A program made the translations under genes and the position numbers. A DNA stretch of 64,000 nucleotides from Apoderus coryli. Its lineage: Eukaryota; Arthropoda; Insecta; Coleoptera; Attelabidae. Under the pieces are notes generated by a model. It did no database searches and had not been told where the DNA came from. It worked only from the letters and a program-made list of their open reading frames with translations. Where the stretch lies: assembly GCA_911728435.2 (NCBI GenBank), contig OU452198.1, positions 7,970,001 through 8,034,000 on the forward strand, written 5' to 3'. Shown here one piece after another: positions 34,276-46,109 of this stretch. Positions within the stretch are counted from its first letter, which is position 1. Each line of letters starts with the position of its first letter.

Positions 34276-35174
34276 TGATAAACTCCAGACAAAATGGGTC
34301 ATGTCAGGAGAGCGGACCGGCGACCTAATTGGTCTTCTATTCCCAACTCATCTTTGAAGAAATCTTATGTCCAAGTAATCTGTAATAATAAGCTTTCGTT
34401 CGAAAAATCTAAAAGTTACGGCACTGAATTCTGTAGAAAAGCCAATAAAATGTTAACGGGATACAAATATCCCACACGTTATTTCCAAAAATTGTTTGAA
34501 AACGAGTTTCTATTGTCCATTTAGGATGATTTTTAAACCAGTAACTATAGAGCTTGTTTTGGAAGAGGTGGTTGAATTTTCCCATTAAAATCTAATCCAC
34601 CCTGTAGTTAAGAAAAAACACCTCGTCATGCATGGTTTCTCCATAAGATTGAGATATACAACTGCTGGTCTAAACAAGGATTAATGGAAACAGTTACAGT
34701 ATGTGTAAAGCATTCCACTTAAGTACAATGTGTATGGAAAGGCGAAGATGTAGGTACTAAAGTTATTTTCGAATACCTCCAATACAACCAAAAACAAGCA
34801 AAATAGCTTCACATATCGATACATGGAAATAGTTCAGATTTTATAAATTTTAAAATTTACGCCAGTGGCGTGTACAAATATTAAGTAATAAGAAGTTTTG
34901 AATATACATAGTGTATCTGTCATATTAATATACAGGAATGTTGTGAAGGTAATTTAATAAATTCATATAAACATGGGTCTGAAAATTCTCCACAGACCGA
35001 TCCTCCACCATTTACCGGCCGTTGTAGCTGCGCCGCACGGTCGATGCGTTCTCTCTCCCTTCCATGCTGTCTCTTATTGCATCCTCATGTTGCCGACAAT
35101 GCTGTTGAAAAACTCGATGACCCTCAGAAATGGTACGCCTCCATCTGGGTCGGTCGTTCGCGATCTGCTCTAAA
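34276..35174. other. no gene; MITE right end near 34614
   Basis: TGAATTTTCCCATTAAAATC then CACCCTGTAG at about 34577-34614 is the right end of the MITE family seen complete at 59353-59739. Around 34970-35170 a GC-richer stretch (CCGTTGTAGCTGCGCCGCAC) is open in several frames; on the minus strand it is Arg-rich but I recognise no domain. Confidence 0.35.
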
Positions 35175-35298
35175 TTTGGACACCCTGTATCTCGATAACG
35201 AAGCATTTGCAGATATTGGTTCAATGGCAAAAAATGCTTAAATTACCTTTAGGAATCTCCAGATTTCGTTTTTTGCAATATTGAATCACCCTGTATAT
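35175..35298 (+). repeat. TACAGGGTG-family repeat, shared with 47.1 kb
   Basis: GACACCCTGTATCTCGATAA, GAAGCATTTGCAGATATTGG, AATGGCAAAAAATGCTTAAA, GGAATCTCCAG and CACCCTGTATA in order. The inverted copy at 47081-47260 has the same modules. Confidence 0.6.
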
Positions 35299-36260
35299 AA
35301 CAAAAAAACTAAGATCCCTAGAATATGTTTTTTGAGTCGTCATTCTATCTTTGAAAATAAAAGAGTTACGCATCAAATCAAAATGATATCAAGGGAAAAT
35401 GATGAGACCGAGTTAAAGAAATATCGGGACTCCAAATTAAAAGTTATTGTCTAAATTTTTGACCGACAATTATTGACAAACGTTGAACGCACCTAGCACA
35501 CAGCTACTTCATGCACAAAAATCGCTGTCCTCTACCTTGATATTATCAACGAAACGTCGTGAATGTAAATGAATAAATGAAAAATCAGACCAGCTCTGTA
35601 TCAGACATGCAAAGTTCCGTTGCCATCGGCTTATACTGATTAATGAAACGAAAGATTGACATAACAATATTATGTGTAATAACTTCGGTAAAACTGCTGT
35701 GTTATATTAAAGAAATAAAATTCATTTGTGTGTATTGATTTTTAATACAATACATAAAATCTGCCATCACCGGCATTCTCCTGTCGTCTTCCAAAATGAA
35801 ATCCTGTGGCCGAATGTAAAAGATCATAAAACCGGTGGTTTTACGACCAAAACAGGGGCTTAATACTCAATAACTTTTACTCTAACCCAAAGTCCCAACG
35901 TTATACAACTTGTCCATCCGATATTGGAACTTATATGATTCCACACCGCCGCGGTCAGATAATATTATCTTTGCTGTGATGAGGGCTGAATGAAGGAAGT
36001 AGGAAAATGCACAAAAATATACGCCTTTGACAGATATTGACTCTGTCCAAATTTATAAGCTGAAAATTAAACACTGGATGATGGGAGGAAGAATCAGATA
36101 TTGTCGTTTTTGTGATAGATAACATGGCTAATTTCATTTAATGCAAAAATTTAATAAAACTACTGTTCTTGCTGATACTGCTTCCTAGCACAAGTTCTTA
36201 TGTTTTATATTACCCTATCCTAATAAATATTATTGACAAAGAAAATATACGCTACTCACT
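35299..36260. other. no gene recognised
   Basis: AT-rich. CAAATCAAAATGATATCAAG at about 35373 recurs at about 39532, so part of this stretch is repeat-derived. Confidence 0.3.
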
Positions 36261-36435
36261 GTTGAAACCACATATTAGCCACATCAGTATCATCCAATAT
36301 CGGCAAAAAGAACTGTGTTATCATGTCGCGATAACGAGCATCAGTAAGAGTCACTGCTTGACCAGCCTCATTTTCAAAAAGGTATGGTCCAATTATGCGT
36401 CCAGCCGAAAATCCACACCAAACAGTGACACAGTA
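36261..36435 (-). pseudogene. Tc3-like transposase central fragment
   Basis: Minus strand reads VTVWCGFSAGRIIGPYLFEN then EAGQAVTLTDARYRDMITQF, FLPILDDTDVANMWFQ, a continuous segment between the first and second catalytic acids. No frameshift over 58 codons. The rest of the gene is missing on both sides. Confidence 0.75.
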
Positions 36436-37092
36436 TGTTTGTATGTTAGAAAATTTTGAAAATATCTTAACTGAATATCCTCATTTGTTATTTGTAAATT
36501 TCCAAATTATCAAAATTTCGCAAAGAATATTTTCATCGAAAGCTATCGCCTTGTTTCTGTATTTGATAAATATAAGGCAACACCAAACAAAAAGGATTAT
36601 GAAATTAGGAGAATTTCGCTGCCAGATTAATTTTGGCAATGCGGATTGGATGTTTACCGATTGAGAGACGCCGAACATTCCTGTGCCATACCGCAACGGC
36701 ATACCAAACGTTTAACCAAAGATTTCCCCCTCATCATCAATATGTGTCAGTTGAGGCTTTGCCTGTGTATAAGCGATAGTATAGAAAATAACATGGATTC
36801 AATCTAAATGTCTAAGTAAAATAACACATAAAACTACGTCTGAATAACAATCGAATAATTTTGAAAAAAATGTTATTACCTGAGGAACAATAAAAGTCTT
36901 ACAGCGCAAATGTTTCTTTATTCAATTGGCCGTCACAAACAAATTCTAAAGAGTTTTAGAATGGCCAAACATAAAATACAAATGAAGATTTTGAAATTAG
37001 CATATCAATCTTGAAAATCGATGTATTTGCATTTAATCTCTTACTTTAAAACGAAATATACGTTTTGCCACAAAATTATTTCTATATAAAAT
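36436..37092. other. no gene recognised
   Basis: AT-rich. An open minus frame at 36481-36702 has no motif I know. Confidence 0.3.
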
Positions 37093-38808
37093 TAAATATT
37101 TTATGTCTGTGCTTCAGCTTGGCCCATTTGAGATTACCCCTCAATTATTGCCCCACTCAGAGTGCCCCAACTTTCCCCTGCACCAACGTTTAGCCCCACT
37201 TCACGAGCAGCGCGCGCCGACCCCGCTCTGCTGTGCCTACTATCGCGAAGCGTTCTTCAGAAAGTGACATTTTCATATTCAGATAATATTAGCGGCCATC
37301 GTCTTCCAACACCCTCATTATTCAAAAAGTATTGTATTTGCAGCTCATTTATAGCAGCATATAGAGCTCATATATTGCAACATTCGCTCTTTTGGTTTAA
37401 GGCGCAATGTCGAGCAGGTACGGCTCGAATTTGCAGTCGTGCGCCTCGGTTTTTGGACGTTCGGCTCAGGTTTCGGGCAGCACGGCTCAAATCCTCAACC
37501 TAATGGCTCATTTTTACGGCCTTACGGACCATTATATCAGCCGCTCAACACGAAGGTCGACGGTACAAATTAGCGGGCCTATCTCAAATTTACCGATGGC
37601 TATTAACTCTCACGTTACAAGCATGGGTGAATTATTTCTGCATGATGTCGAAGACGATGAGGATAACATTCTGCGAACGTTAAAAAAGCTGGCGGAAGAT
37701 GGATGGAAGGATTGGACATTATCTAAAATTCCATGTGCGTTGGAAAGGGACATTGATCCACAACTTTTAAATCAAATCCGATTTGCATTGCCTACAGTGG
37801 GTATTGCCTTGGCATTTGATCCCAATGATTTTGGTTTTATGGAGACATGAAAGCTAAGATGCTCAAATGGAGTTTTTGTATGGGTTTGATATATAGTCCT
37901 GCAACTTTGTCGATCCGATTGAGAGGTTCGTCTTATATTCAACACCAATTGGTTTCTCAGTCAATTACTTCGACCAAGCATTTGCTGGTTTCTCGTAAAG
38001 AAGAATCTAGACAGCTAGCGGGAGCCGATTCGGATGAAGATTCCGAGCACCTTGAAACACCAAAAAGCAGTCTGTTGCCACTCGCCTAGATACATTGAAA
38101 CAGAGGTCGGATCACAACCAATGTTTGTTGGAAGAAATATTGGAAAGTTTGACGTCTTCTCGTTCCTTACCTGAAGAACATGATCAGTTTTCAAACGTTT
38201 CATGCGATGACGAAAACGACGATTGTCCCTTCGAAGAAGAAAGTACTGGTTCCAACTGGCAAGCTCCTATTTTTATACCTACAGATAATAAAGAAAGGGA
38301 GATCTCGTTTGATTTTGCGCTAGCGTAGGAGCAGTAGGAGTAAAGTTAGATTAAGTTATGGGTAAAGGAAATTGTTTTGTTTACTTAACTTATATATTAA
38401 AGTTTCATATTTTTTGGAATTTTGACTTTCATTTACTATCTACTCATTTTAAGTCACAGTACGCTTTTAAAGTGCCGACAGATAACAAACAGATCTCAAA
38501 TGGGTCAAGCTGAAGCACAGACATAAAATATGAGCGTTTTTCCCCTGAAGGGTTAAAAACGCTTATTTTGAGTCTTGCAAAAGCTTGATCCATAATATTA
38601 ACTCCTTGTTGGCAAAATATCAGGTACTGAAGAACGCTTCGCGCTCGTCGGCACAGCAGAGCATGTAGTGGGGCTAAACGGTGGTGGAGGGGGGAGTGGG
38701 GGCACTCTGAGTGGGGGAATAATTGAGGGGTAACCTCAAATGGGTCAAGCTTTCGCAAGACTCAAAATAAGCGTTTTTAACCCTTCGGGGGAAAAACGCT
38801 CATATTTT
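37093..38808. mobile_element. compound inverted-repeat element of unknown family
   Basis: Two nested sets of inverted repeats. Set 1: ATTTTATGTCTGTGCTTCAG then CTTGGCCCATTTGAGAT (about 37098-37135) pairs with ATCTCAAATGGGTCAAGCTG then AAGCACAGACATAAAAT (about 38499-38535). Set 2: TACCCCTCAATTATTGCCCC, ACTCAGAGTGCCCC, GTTTAGCCCCACT, GCTCTGCTGTGCC and GCGAAGCGTTCTTCAG (37134-37262) pair with complements at 38626-38735. A third pair, GAGCGTTTTTCCCCTGAAGG (38531) and CCTTCGGGGGAAAAACGCTC (38780), closes the right side. The interior holds coding sequence (37407-38327). I know no superfamily with CTTGACCCATTTGAG ends and see no certain target duplication. Confidence 0.6.
37407..38327 (+). pseudogene. 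unrecognised element-encoded protein, frameshifted
   Basis: Three consecutive plus-strand frames look like one interrupted gene. 37407-37850: a serine/arginine-rich start, then an acidic ELFLHDVEDDEDNILRTLKK (about residues 72-91), EDGWKDWTLSKIPCALERDI and FALPTVGIALAFDPNDFGF. 37847-38089 overlaps it by 4 bases (ATGA), with SDEDSEHLETPKSS near its end. 38095-38328 is acidic (CDDENDDCPFEEES) and ends ISFDFALA. Charge pattern, absence of stops over 147 codons and position between inverted repeats suggest an element protein. No zinc finger, DDE triad or helix-turn-helix could be pointed out. It may be intact in exons, with splicing joining frames. I do not assign a function. Confidence 0.4.
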
Positions 38809-38992
38809 CTCCAAATGAAGAAACTGTGATTAGTTTTGGAATAAAATCGATCTATTCTGATTGGAGAAATGAATTTTTCTACAACGCAGATATTCGAAAT
38901 CGGTTGTGTGGCCCCAAAGTTATCCCTACACGATATAAATATAATCAAAAGTATATGACCTGCGTAACGAAACAGAATTTTAATAATAGTTA

Positions 38993-39272
38993 TTATTATA
39001 ATTGTATTATTTTCATAATTTCGAATATACTAACGTAACAAACTAACTACTTTATTCAAAAATTAGGAAAAAACATATTGCCAGAGCCGGGATTCGAACC
39101 CAGAACCTTCCGCAGGCAAGCCGCACGCTCTATCAATGCCTTTACCAAATTGCTTTATTATTATTCTAATAAGAGTTATAGGTTTTAACTATCTAACTGG
39201 TGAAATTTTAAACGCAATTTTCTCAAGAAATATGGGGGCAAATATCAAAAGTAACTTATCGCTGTAAAGCAG
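38993..39272 (-). repeat. tRNA-like dispersed repeat, copy 2
   Basis: Minus strand carries GGGTTCGAATCCCGGCTC, a perfect B box with a T-stem (39085-39103), and TTGATAGAGCG as the A-box-like part (about 39128-39140). Downstream on the plus strand, CTAACTGGTGAAATTTTAAA, CGCAATTTTCTC and GGGCAAATATCAAAAGTAAC match copy 1 closely. An anticodon stem does not form, so it is not a functional tRNA. Confidence 0.6.
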
Positions 39273-39309
39273 ATATAAAATGCTTTAAAATTATATATCA
39301 CTGGACTCC

Positions 39310-39510
39310 TACTGCTAGTTGAAAATTTGGCGGTTGTGTCCACCCCTATCACAGGGCTAAAGCGAACCAAAAACTAATTGGTTCATCCTAGGACTCCCCC
39401 AAACTCACGCACCAAAACATAGCTCAATTGGTTAATCGCCTCAAGAAACTTCAAAATACGTCTTAATCTCATTTTTTTTAGCGCGTTCACAATAGTTCCC
39501 CTGTGCGGCA
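39310..39510 (-). repeat. inverted copy of the 33.9-kb repeat
   Basis: CCTAGGACTCCCCCAAAC, CACCAAAACATAGCTCAATT, GCGTTCACAATAGTTCCCC match 33830-34080 in reverse order. It directly follows the tRNA-like repeat; at 19.06-19.4 kb the same two repeats are also adjacent but in the opposite relative order. Confidence 0.55.
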
Positions 39511-41147
39511 AAGTCAAATATGAGTACACCAAATCAAAATGATATCAAGATAAAATGACACACTGTACAATTTTCAAATTGCACGTACTATTTCTTCTCA
39601 TGTAAAATTAAACCATTTCGAATATTTCATCAATATAATATCCAGACAATTTATGGAAATAAATTATTAGTAATTAGTCTGTTTTTGTAGAGGCTCCAAA
39701 AACAGGGTTTGGGGTCTGCTGCCGAGCGTAAAAATTAATGTTTGCCATATAAATATCATCTGTAGAAGACATAAATATGATAGAGGCAGTTAATATTGGC
39801 CAGAAGTTGCCAAAAGATAATAGTAGAAAATATGTTCGATATTTCTTGGTTTGGCTATTAGGTTGGTGCGTGTAAATTCGACCAATAACAAAAATAAAAT
39901 AACTAACAACATGAATTAAAAAAATTCATGTCTTATGTAATGATTATTAATTGAATAATAACACGATGCGCCTATCCTCTAGCGCTTTTCGATAATTTCA
40001 GATTTAGTTGAACCGCGGGTTACGCAAATTTGCTCTGAGGAAGCTGACATTATGATCAGCGAGACGTTAACTAGTGTTAAAGTTTTCTGTCTAAAACATC
40101 TGTGTTTCTTTTAAGTTTTCACTTAAATGTGTCTGCTGCTTCTTACTGTTCACAATTACAGACGAAACTATCATTGTGATGATATTTTGAAATACGCATA
40201 TTCATAGTTCGAGGATTTTTGCCAGAGTTTCCGATTCAGATACTAACAGGCCCGCGCAACTGCCTCAAGCAACAGAGTTTCGAGGTTTAAAAAAATCATC
40301 AGTATACTTACATCATGGAAAAAAGTTGTCTACTTAGACGTAGACGTAGACGATGTAATTTTCATAAAAAAAACCGGTCATTCTAAATATTACGCTTGCC
40401 ATTTAAGGAATAGCGCTTTCTACCACAAGTACGTGTTTTGACATTTTAGATGCAAGTCATCAGATCAGCCCGTATCTATGATTACTATGTCAACGGATTT
40501 TAATAAAATTTGGTACAGAAATACTATTGGAAATGGCGAGAAACTGGTTAGATTTTGGGTCTCTTATGGCATAGGTGAGAGGCATAAAAGGAGGGTCAAA
40601 ACTTCAAAAAATTATATTTCCTACACTAAAAAAAAAAACGACGTAATTTTACTTAAACGATTAAAATTAATTAATTAATTTAATATATTTTTTTTGAAGT
40701 TTTGACCTTCCTTTTATAATTTTTTAATTTTTAATTAATATATCCTTTATAATTTGATTTGAAATTTTCACATTTTCTAGGATTTAATTGTTTGTTTGTT
40801 TGAATAATATTCTTTATTTATTTTTTGTTGTGATTTCTGTATTTTTGTTTTGTTTTTGATATAATTTATATAATTGTACCACTATTGTGTTGATATGTCA
40901 TTAGCTCGCTTTTGTTATTATTATTTTTTGTATATCTATTATTAGAATGTATTTTTTTTATTACTTAAACCATACTCTTGTTATAAAGTTTGTAACCTTC
41001 AGAAACAATAAATGATTATTATTATTATACTTAAACTATTAGATCTTACTTTCTCTAAAATACTTTGATAGACAATAAAAATATACAGGGGGTGCGTAAT
41101 TAATTTGAAAAAGGGGCCAAAATATAAATATATAAATAAAATAAAAA
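39511..41147. other. no gene; possible mariner ITR and LINE 3' end
   Basis: TATTAGGTTGGTGCGTGTAA at about 39857 resembles a solo mariner inverted terminal repeat (TTAGGTTGGTGC). 40800-41028 ends AATAAATGATTATTATTATT, a LINE 3' tail. ATATACAGGGGGTGCG near 41082 is another repeat end. No coding supported. Confidence 0.35.
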
Positions 41148-41940
41148 AATATACTTTGTGTCCAAGATAAGAATGGGATAGCATTGGAAACGGTAGGAGT
41201 TACAATCCCGGTTAAAAGTTGTACAATTTAAACACCCTTTAAATGGTGTTTTCAAAAGTAAACTAACCTTAGCCGTTTTTGAGAATTTTTGAAAAAACGA
41301 TTATTTGCTATTTTAGATTTTATTTATTTCTTACATTATTTTTACAGATATAAAAAAATAAAAAGCACTTTCTCATTCTTACTTTTTGAGGAGAATAAGA
41401 TAGTATTTACAAATTTTCACTACGACGTTTCGTTTTTGAAAAAACATCATCAACTTGGTTTTTTTATATACGGCCCTGAATTTGTTATTGTTAAATTTAA
41501 AGCCATTTTCAATTCAAAAATAGGTGGTATATCACACGTAACGGTTGAAATAAGTTGTCAGGGTTATTTAAAATTATTCAAGGAAAATCGTCATAGTTGA
41601 GCACTTATTTTGCGTAAAACATTCATCTGAAAATGGCGTTTTTTTTAATTTTTGCTGTTTTAAAAAAGCACAAAATGTTGTACTGAGACAGAAATAATTG
41701 TGAGTAAAGATGAAAGTATGTTTTGGCATTCAGTCAGTTAAGTGCCAAACTACGATTTTTCTTGAATAATTTTAATTAACAGCTAAAAACACTGCAAACT
41801 TGTTTAAACCATTACATGTGATGATATATAGGTACCACCTGTTTTTGAATTGAATATAGCTCTAAAGTTAACAATAAAAAATCCAGCGCTTTATTAAAAA
41901 AATCGAAACGTCATTTTGAAAATATGTAAACTAAACTAAA
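41148..41940. repeat. foldback family D, copy C
   Basis: Plus arm 41154-41690 starts TTTGTGTCCAAGATAAGAAT, GGGATAGCATTGGAAACGG and runs through TTTAAATGGTGTTTTCAAAA, ACTACGACGTTTCG and CACTTATTTTGCGTAAA. A partial reversed arm follows (41738-41935: AGTGCCAAACTACGATTTTT, ATTAACAGCTAAAAACACTG, ATCGAAACGTCATTTTGAAA). No coding. Center near 41700. Confidence 0.65.
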
Positions 41941-42969
41941 ATATAAAAAAATGTGGTACTATCAAAATATAATAACAAAATTATTTAACAATTGGAACTA
42001 GACCTACAAAATATGAATGTGCAAAGAACGGGTCAATTTTAACAAATAAAAGTAAACATTTGAATTTTTGTATAGAGAGCCCTACGTGCCTCAAGGGCAC
42101 CACTTTATTTTTAAATAAGTTTTTCTATATTCCTGCACCGTTCATGTATGTTTAAGGATCACTGCTTTTTTCGGGTTCGTGAAAATAACATAAATTTATT
42201 ATATCAATTATTATCAAAACGGCGCACAACGTTTCGTTGCTTACGTAGAAACTTCTTCAGGTAACTTGTATAGAGTACACGGTACACGACACACAAGTGT
42301 CTATTTTAAATTTATTACCAATGATATTTTATTTTTAATAGCAAGAAATTTACAAAACAATGATTAGCTGTCAAAAAAAATTAGTCTGATGCATCATGTG
42401 GAAAAGTGACTTGAAGAAATTACTAGGGAAATAACGAAACGTTATGCTGCATTTAGACAAGTTGAACAAAGATGATTAGTTTTAGGTTAAAGTTTCCCAG
42501 CTTAATTATATCTAAAGTTTTTCAACATTAGAGCAGTTTACACTGTACCGAAATCTATAATACCCAATAACACTGCATTATGACTTACAGTATAGCACAA
42601 TAGGATATACGTACACTGTCCATAAAAGTCCAAAGCTACATTTTGTCCAATAATGGTGCACCGTGTCTCAGAAACAAAGTTTACAAGCCCTGCAGAGTGA
42701 GCAAAAGAAAACAAACATAAACAGCACAGGAAAAATATTGTTTGACCACAGAGCTAATGCACTTCCTACTACTTTTGTTTTTCCTACTTTTATGAAAGTT
42801 TTTTGATTTATAGACACTTTATTGGTTAGATTTATCTGTGAGAGCAAAAAGACCATACATGTTGGATAGATAGATAATGTGCCAGAAGTTGGTAAGAACA
42901 ACTGTGAAACAGTTTATTAGATAATGTTTTTTCTATTGCAGCTACAAGGTTGGACTAAAATAGTAGGTA
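41941..42969. other. no gene; hairpin motif
   Basis: CAACGTTTCGTTGCTTACGT then AGAAACTTCTTCAGGT at 42229-42264 is an inverted form of the CTGAAGA...CGAAACGT motif. The rest is AT-rich. Confidence 0.35.
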
Positions 42970-43791
42970 CCCAGTAAACACACATACGTTTATTTAACAT
43001 TTGTCATTACAAAACACCTTTCCAGAAAAAGGTACGGTAAATACGTACATATGACTTTGATATGTCACGCTTATTGACGTTACAAAACACGAATAACGAA
43101 ACGTTAGTTAAACGCTTTAAAAATAACTTGTATTGAACGTATTTAAGTATATATACGTATTCAACGGTGAAATCAAACGTTTCTAAAATACGTTAATGAT
43201 ACGCTTACACAAACGTTAGTTATTAGCTTTTTAGAAACGACAAATGCATGTACAACACTGTTATTTAAAGTTGCTTTTATATATTTTTGTAACATACTTT
43301 ATAAACATTATATAAATATGAATTTTCCCATATTAAAAAATAAGCATTTTTATGGGATATTTTACACGTTTTCTTAACTGTTATTTTCGGATTATTATAA
43401 AATACTTAAAAAACGTCATTTTAACGATATCATTGTCGCATCTAAGGAACATTTTCTAACGTTATTTTAGCTATAAATATCGGTTTATTATAAATTACAT
43501 AAACAACGTTTTATAAAAGTTTTTAATTTTGAAAATGATTGACACGCGTTTAAAAAACACCTGAACCAAACTTTTTATTTTATGGTTTATTTATAATACA
43601 TACACAACGATACATATACATAATAAATGCACGTAGTTGTATTTAAATAAGAAAAACACCTGTCTATAAAGTTTAAACTGAACGGTGTAAAATTAACCTT
43701 AAATTGAACCGTCAATTTTCTAACGTAAGACCAATTATCAACGACTGACACGTTGAATGAACGTTTAATTTACGTATATGTGTTTGCTGGG
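42970..43791. mobile_element. 822-bp nonautonomous TIR element rich in AACGTT
   Basis: CCCAGTAAACACACATACGT at 42970 is mirrored by ACGTATATGTGTTTGCTGGG ending at 43791. The interior codes for nothing but is packed with AACGTTA/TAACGTT/AAACGTTT motifs (about 43099, 43165, 43182, 43211, 43461, 43526, 43759). No clear target duplication. Confidence 0.65.
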
Positions 43792-44059
43792 AATATTGTG
43801 TAAAGAACACTTTCACAGACCACTATGGAATTTGATGGGCGAGGCACCTACCGTGACCAGCAACCATAGGAGTCCCGGAATGGGCTTTTGCTACGAAATG
43901 TTGATAATATTGATAATAAGTACCAAACAGCAGTTCTCAATTTTAATTGAGGAGCGTCAAAGTTATTTTACGTAAATTTTATTCTTCATAAGCTGTTAAA
44001 ATAGAAAGTGAAGTTATAGAAGCTGCAATTATGGTTACGTCAAATGTGCTGCCGAAGAA

Positions 44060-45500
44060 ATCTCGAGAAAAATACGAATTAACCTTTATAGGTTAATTCG
44101 TGGCTATTGCCTTACAAAACATACGACTTTCCGTTCCGTGTGGAATGTCTCTGTTTCACTACGAAAAGGCTTTTGACATGGTGCAACATGAAAAGCTTAT
44201 GAAAATCCTTAATGGCGTAGGCCTGGTCGATAGAGACCTCAAAATAGTTGCAAATTTTTATTGGAACCAAACTGCACTAAGTAGAATAGATCAACAAATG
44301 TCAGGCGAAGTTCGAATTAAAAGGGGTGGCCTTCATTACTTAACATTTAATCAAACAAAATATTCGAGGGTGCCCTGGAGAACTGCCCTGAAGGAATATC
44401 CATTAATGGCGTAAACATAAATAACCTTAGGTACGCTGACGACACCGTTATAATCGCAGACTCGTTGGAGGTCTTCAGAAAAAAAAAGCAAATGGATGGT
44501 CATTAGTAAGAATCAGGTTGGAGGAGGTATTCTACAGGTACCGAACCAACAAATCGAGCGCGCACGGTCATATCAGTATCTTGGATGCCAGGTCAACGAA
44601 AGCTGCGGTGCCATCCAGGAGGTCCGTGCCCGAATTGAACAAGCCAGAGCATCGCATTTGTAAAAATGAGGTCCGTGTTGTGTTGTCGAAGTCTCTATTA
44701 TGGAATTGAGGCGTAGATTTTAACAAACGCCATGTGTAAAATGCTGGAAGCTTTCGAAATGTGGACGTATCGACGGAAAATATCCTAGATGGACAGAGTG
44801 CGCACTGTGCATGTACTTGCGAGAATGTCAAAGGATCTCGAAGTCATGCTCCCACTTAAAGAACGAAAGTTGGACTACTTTCGACACATTCTCAGAAACG
44901 AAAAATACGGACTTCTCAAATTAATAATAGAAGGGAAAATCGAAAGCAAAAGAGGATCCGGGCGTCGAAGATTGTCAACGTTCGAAGAGTTCAAGGCACT
45001 TAAAGAAGAAGAAGTCTTTAGTGTGATCAGGAGATAAAATAAAGGATTGGACATGCTAGAACTTCTCGCAGACAAAAACTTCAATTTCAGCCTTAGATTC
45101 AAGGTGGTTAAGTGGTATATCTGTTCCGGTACGGGGTTGAGGCCTGCGCGTTGAAAGTAGCAACCAAACAAATGTTGAAAATGTCCTGGGTTGATAATCA
45201 CGTGAATAATCAGGAAGTTCTGCGAAGAGCCCGACTGGTAGAACGGGAACTCATTGAAAACATCTCGGTACATACTGCGTGGATACCTCTATCACCTCCA
45301 ATGCCTCATTCTTTAAACGAAGATATAAGGGCAAGAAAATATTATCATGGCTAAGAAATATCCGTCAAAGGACTTCAATACACTACAACAGGGTGCAATT
45401 GATACGACTATTTGATAAGAAATCACGCGGGAACTTGAATAAGAAGAAGCCCGATATGAATCATACTCTTTGTTACATCGGGAATTCCACAATCAAATAA
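44060..45500 (+). pseudogene. RTE/BovB-like LINE reverse transcriptase, decayed
   Basis: Plus strand: FHYEKAFDMVQHEKLMKILN (first-Asp block, with Asp reading His; about 44155-44212), NFYWNQTALSRI, GVNINNLRYADDTVIIADS (YADD box, about 44410-44463), RARSYQYLGCQVNESCGA (about 44555-44610), LEAFEMW (about 44738-44760), KERKLDYFRHILRNEKYG (about 44860-44915) then LLKLIIEGKIESKRGSGRRR. A second, partly overlapping C-terminal piece follows (YGVEACALKVAT..MLKMSW at about 45127-45190, and KILSWLRNIRQRTSIHYNRV at about 45335-45395), suggesting two copies or an internal duplication. The INNLRYADDT and LR-x-IRQ-x-T landmarks are typical of RTE-like LINEs. Multiple frameshifts. Confidence 0.7.
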
Positions 45501-46109
45501 TTGCATTACAAATTAATTATACTAAAACCAAATAAATTAAGAAACATCAATACGGAAAAAAAAACTAACGTTCGTCCGTGACTTTCAATAATCATTCGTT
45601 AATAGCGACTGTATGGACCCGCACAATATACAGGATGTTTATTATTAAAATACTCGTCGCCTCTCACTCTTCTTGGCATTATTGACTACCTGATTTCGTA
45701 TAATATTTTTTGTACTTATTTTTTATTCTTTATCTTGATCATTTATAAAGATTATGGTTTTTCTTGTAGTTGAATAATATGGGCCTAAAGGCAGCCACTG
45801 GACGGATACAGGATTATAAAGCGATATGTGTACGTTCGATATAAAATGAAATAAAATAAATAAAAAAAAAAGATTTTTATTGAATGCCTTTCAATAAGAT
45901 TTATTGCGTCTTAAATATAATAATAATAATAAAAAAGATGTGCTTAATAGTAGCTAGAGAAGATGACATGAAAAAATTGTGTGATGACAGATGGTACATT
46001 GGTATAGACCTACGTATTTGACTTGATTTTTGTAGATACTTTTAATGCAGGATGATTTTATTATTATTTACAATAAGTACTAATTTTAATTTGAGTTTTA
46101 AGTACGTAG
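45501..46109. other. no gene; probable LINE 3' UTR
   Basis: ATGAAATAAAATAAATAAAA at about 45846 looks like a poly-A-type LINE end following GGGCCTAAAGGCAGCCACTG. ATACAGGATGTTTATTATT near 45635 is a repeat end. Confidence 0.35.

Noticed and set aside
35012..35230. Arg-rich minus-strand frame as a transposase or host domain
   Set aside because: No motif in order; part overlaps a non-coding repeat (35175-35298).
39857..39890. complete mariner starting with TTAGGTTGGTGC
   Set aside because: No matching right end and no transposase nearby; at best a solo terminal repeat.
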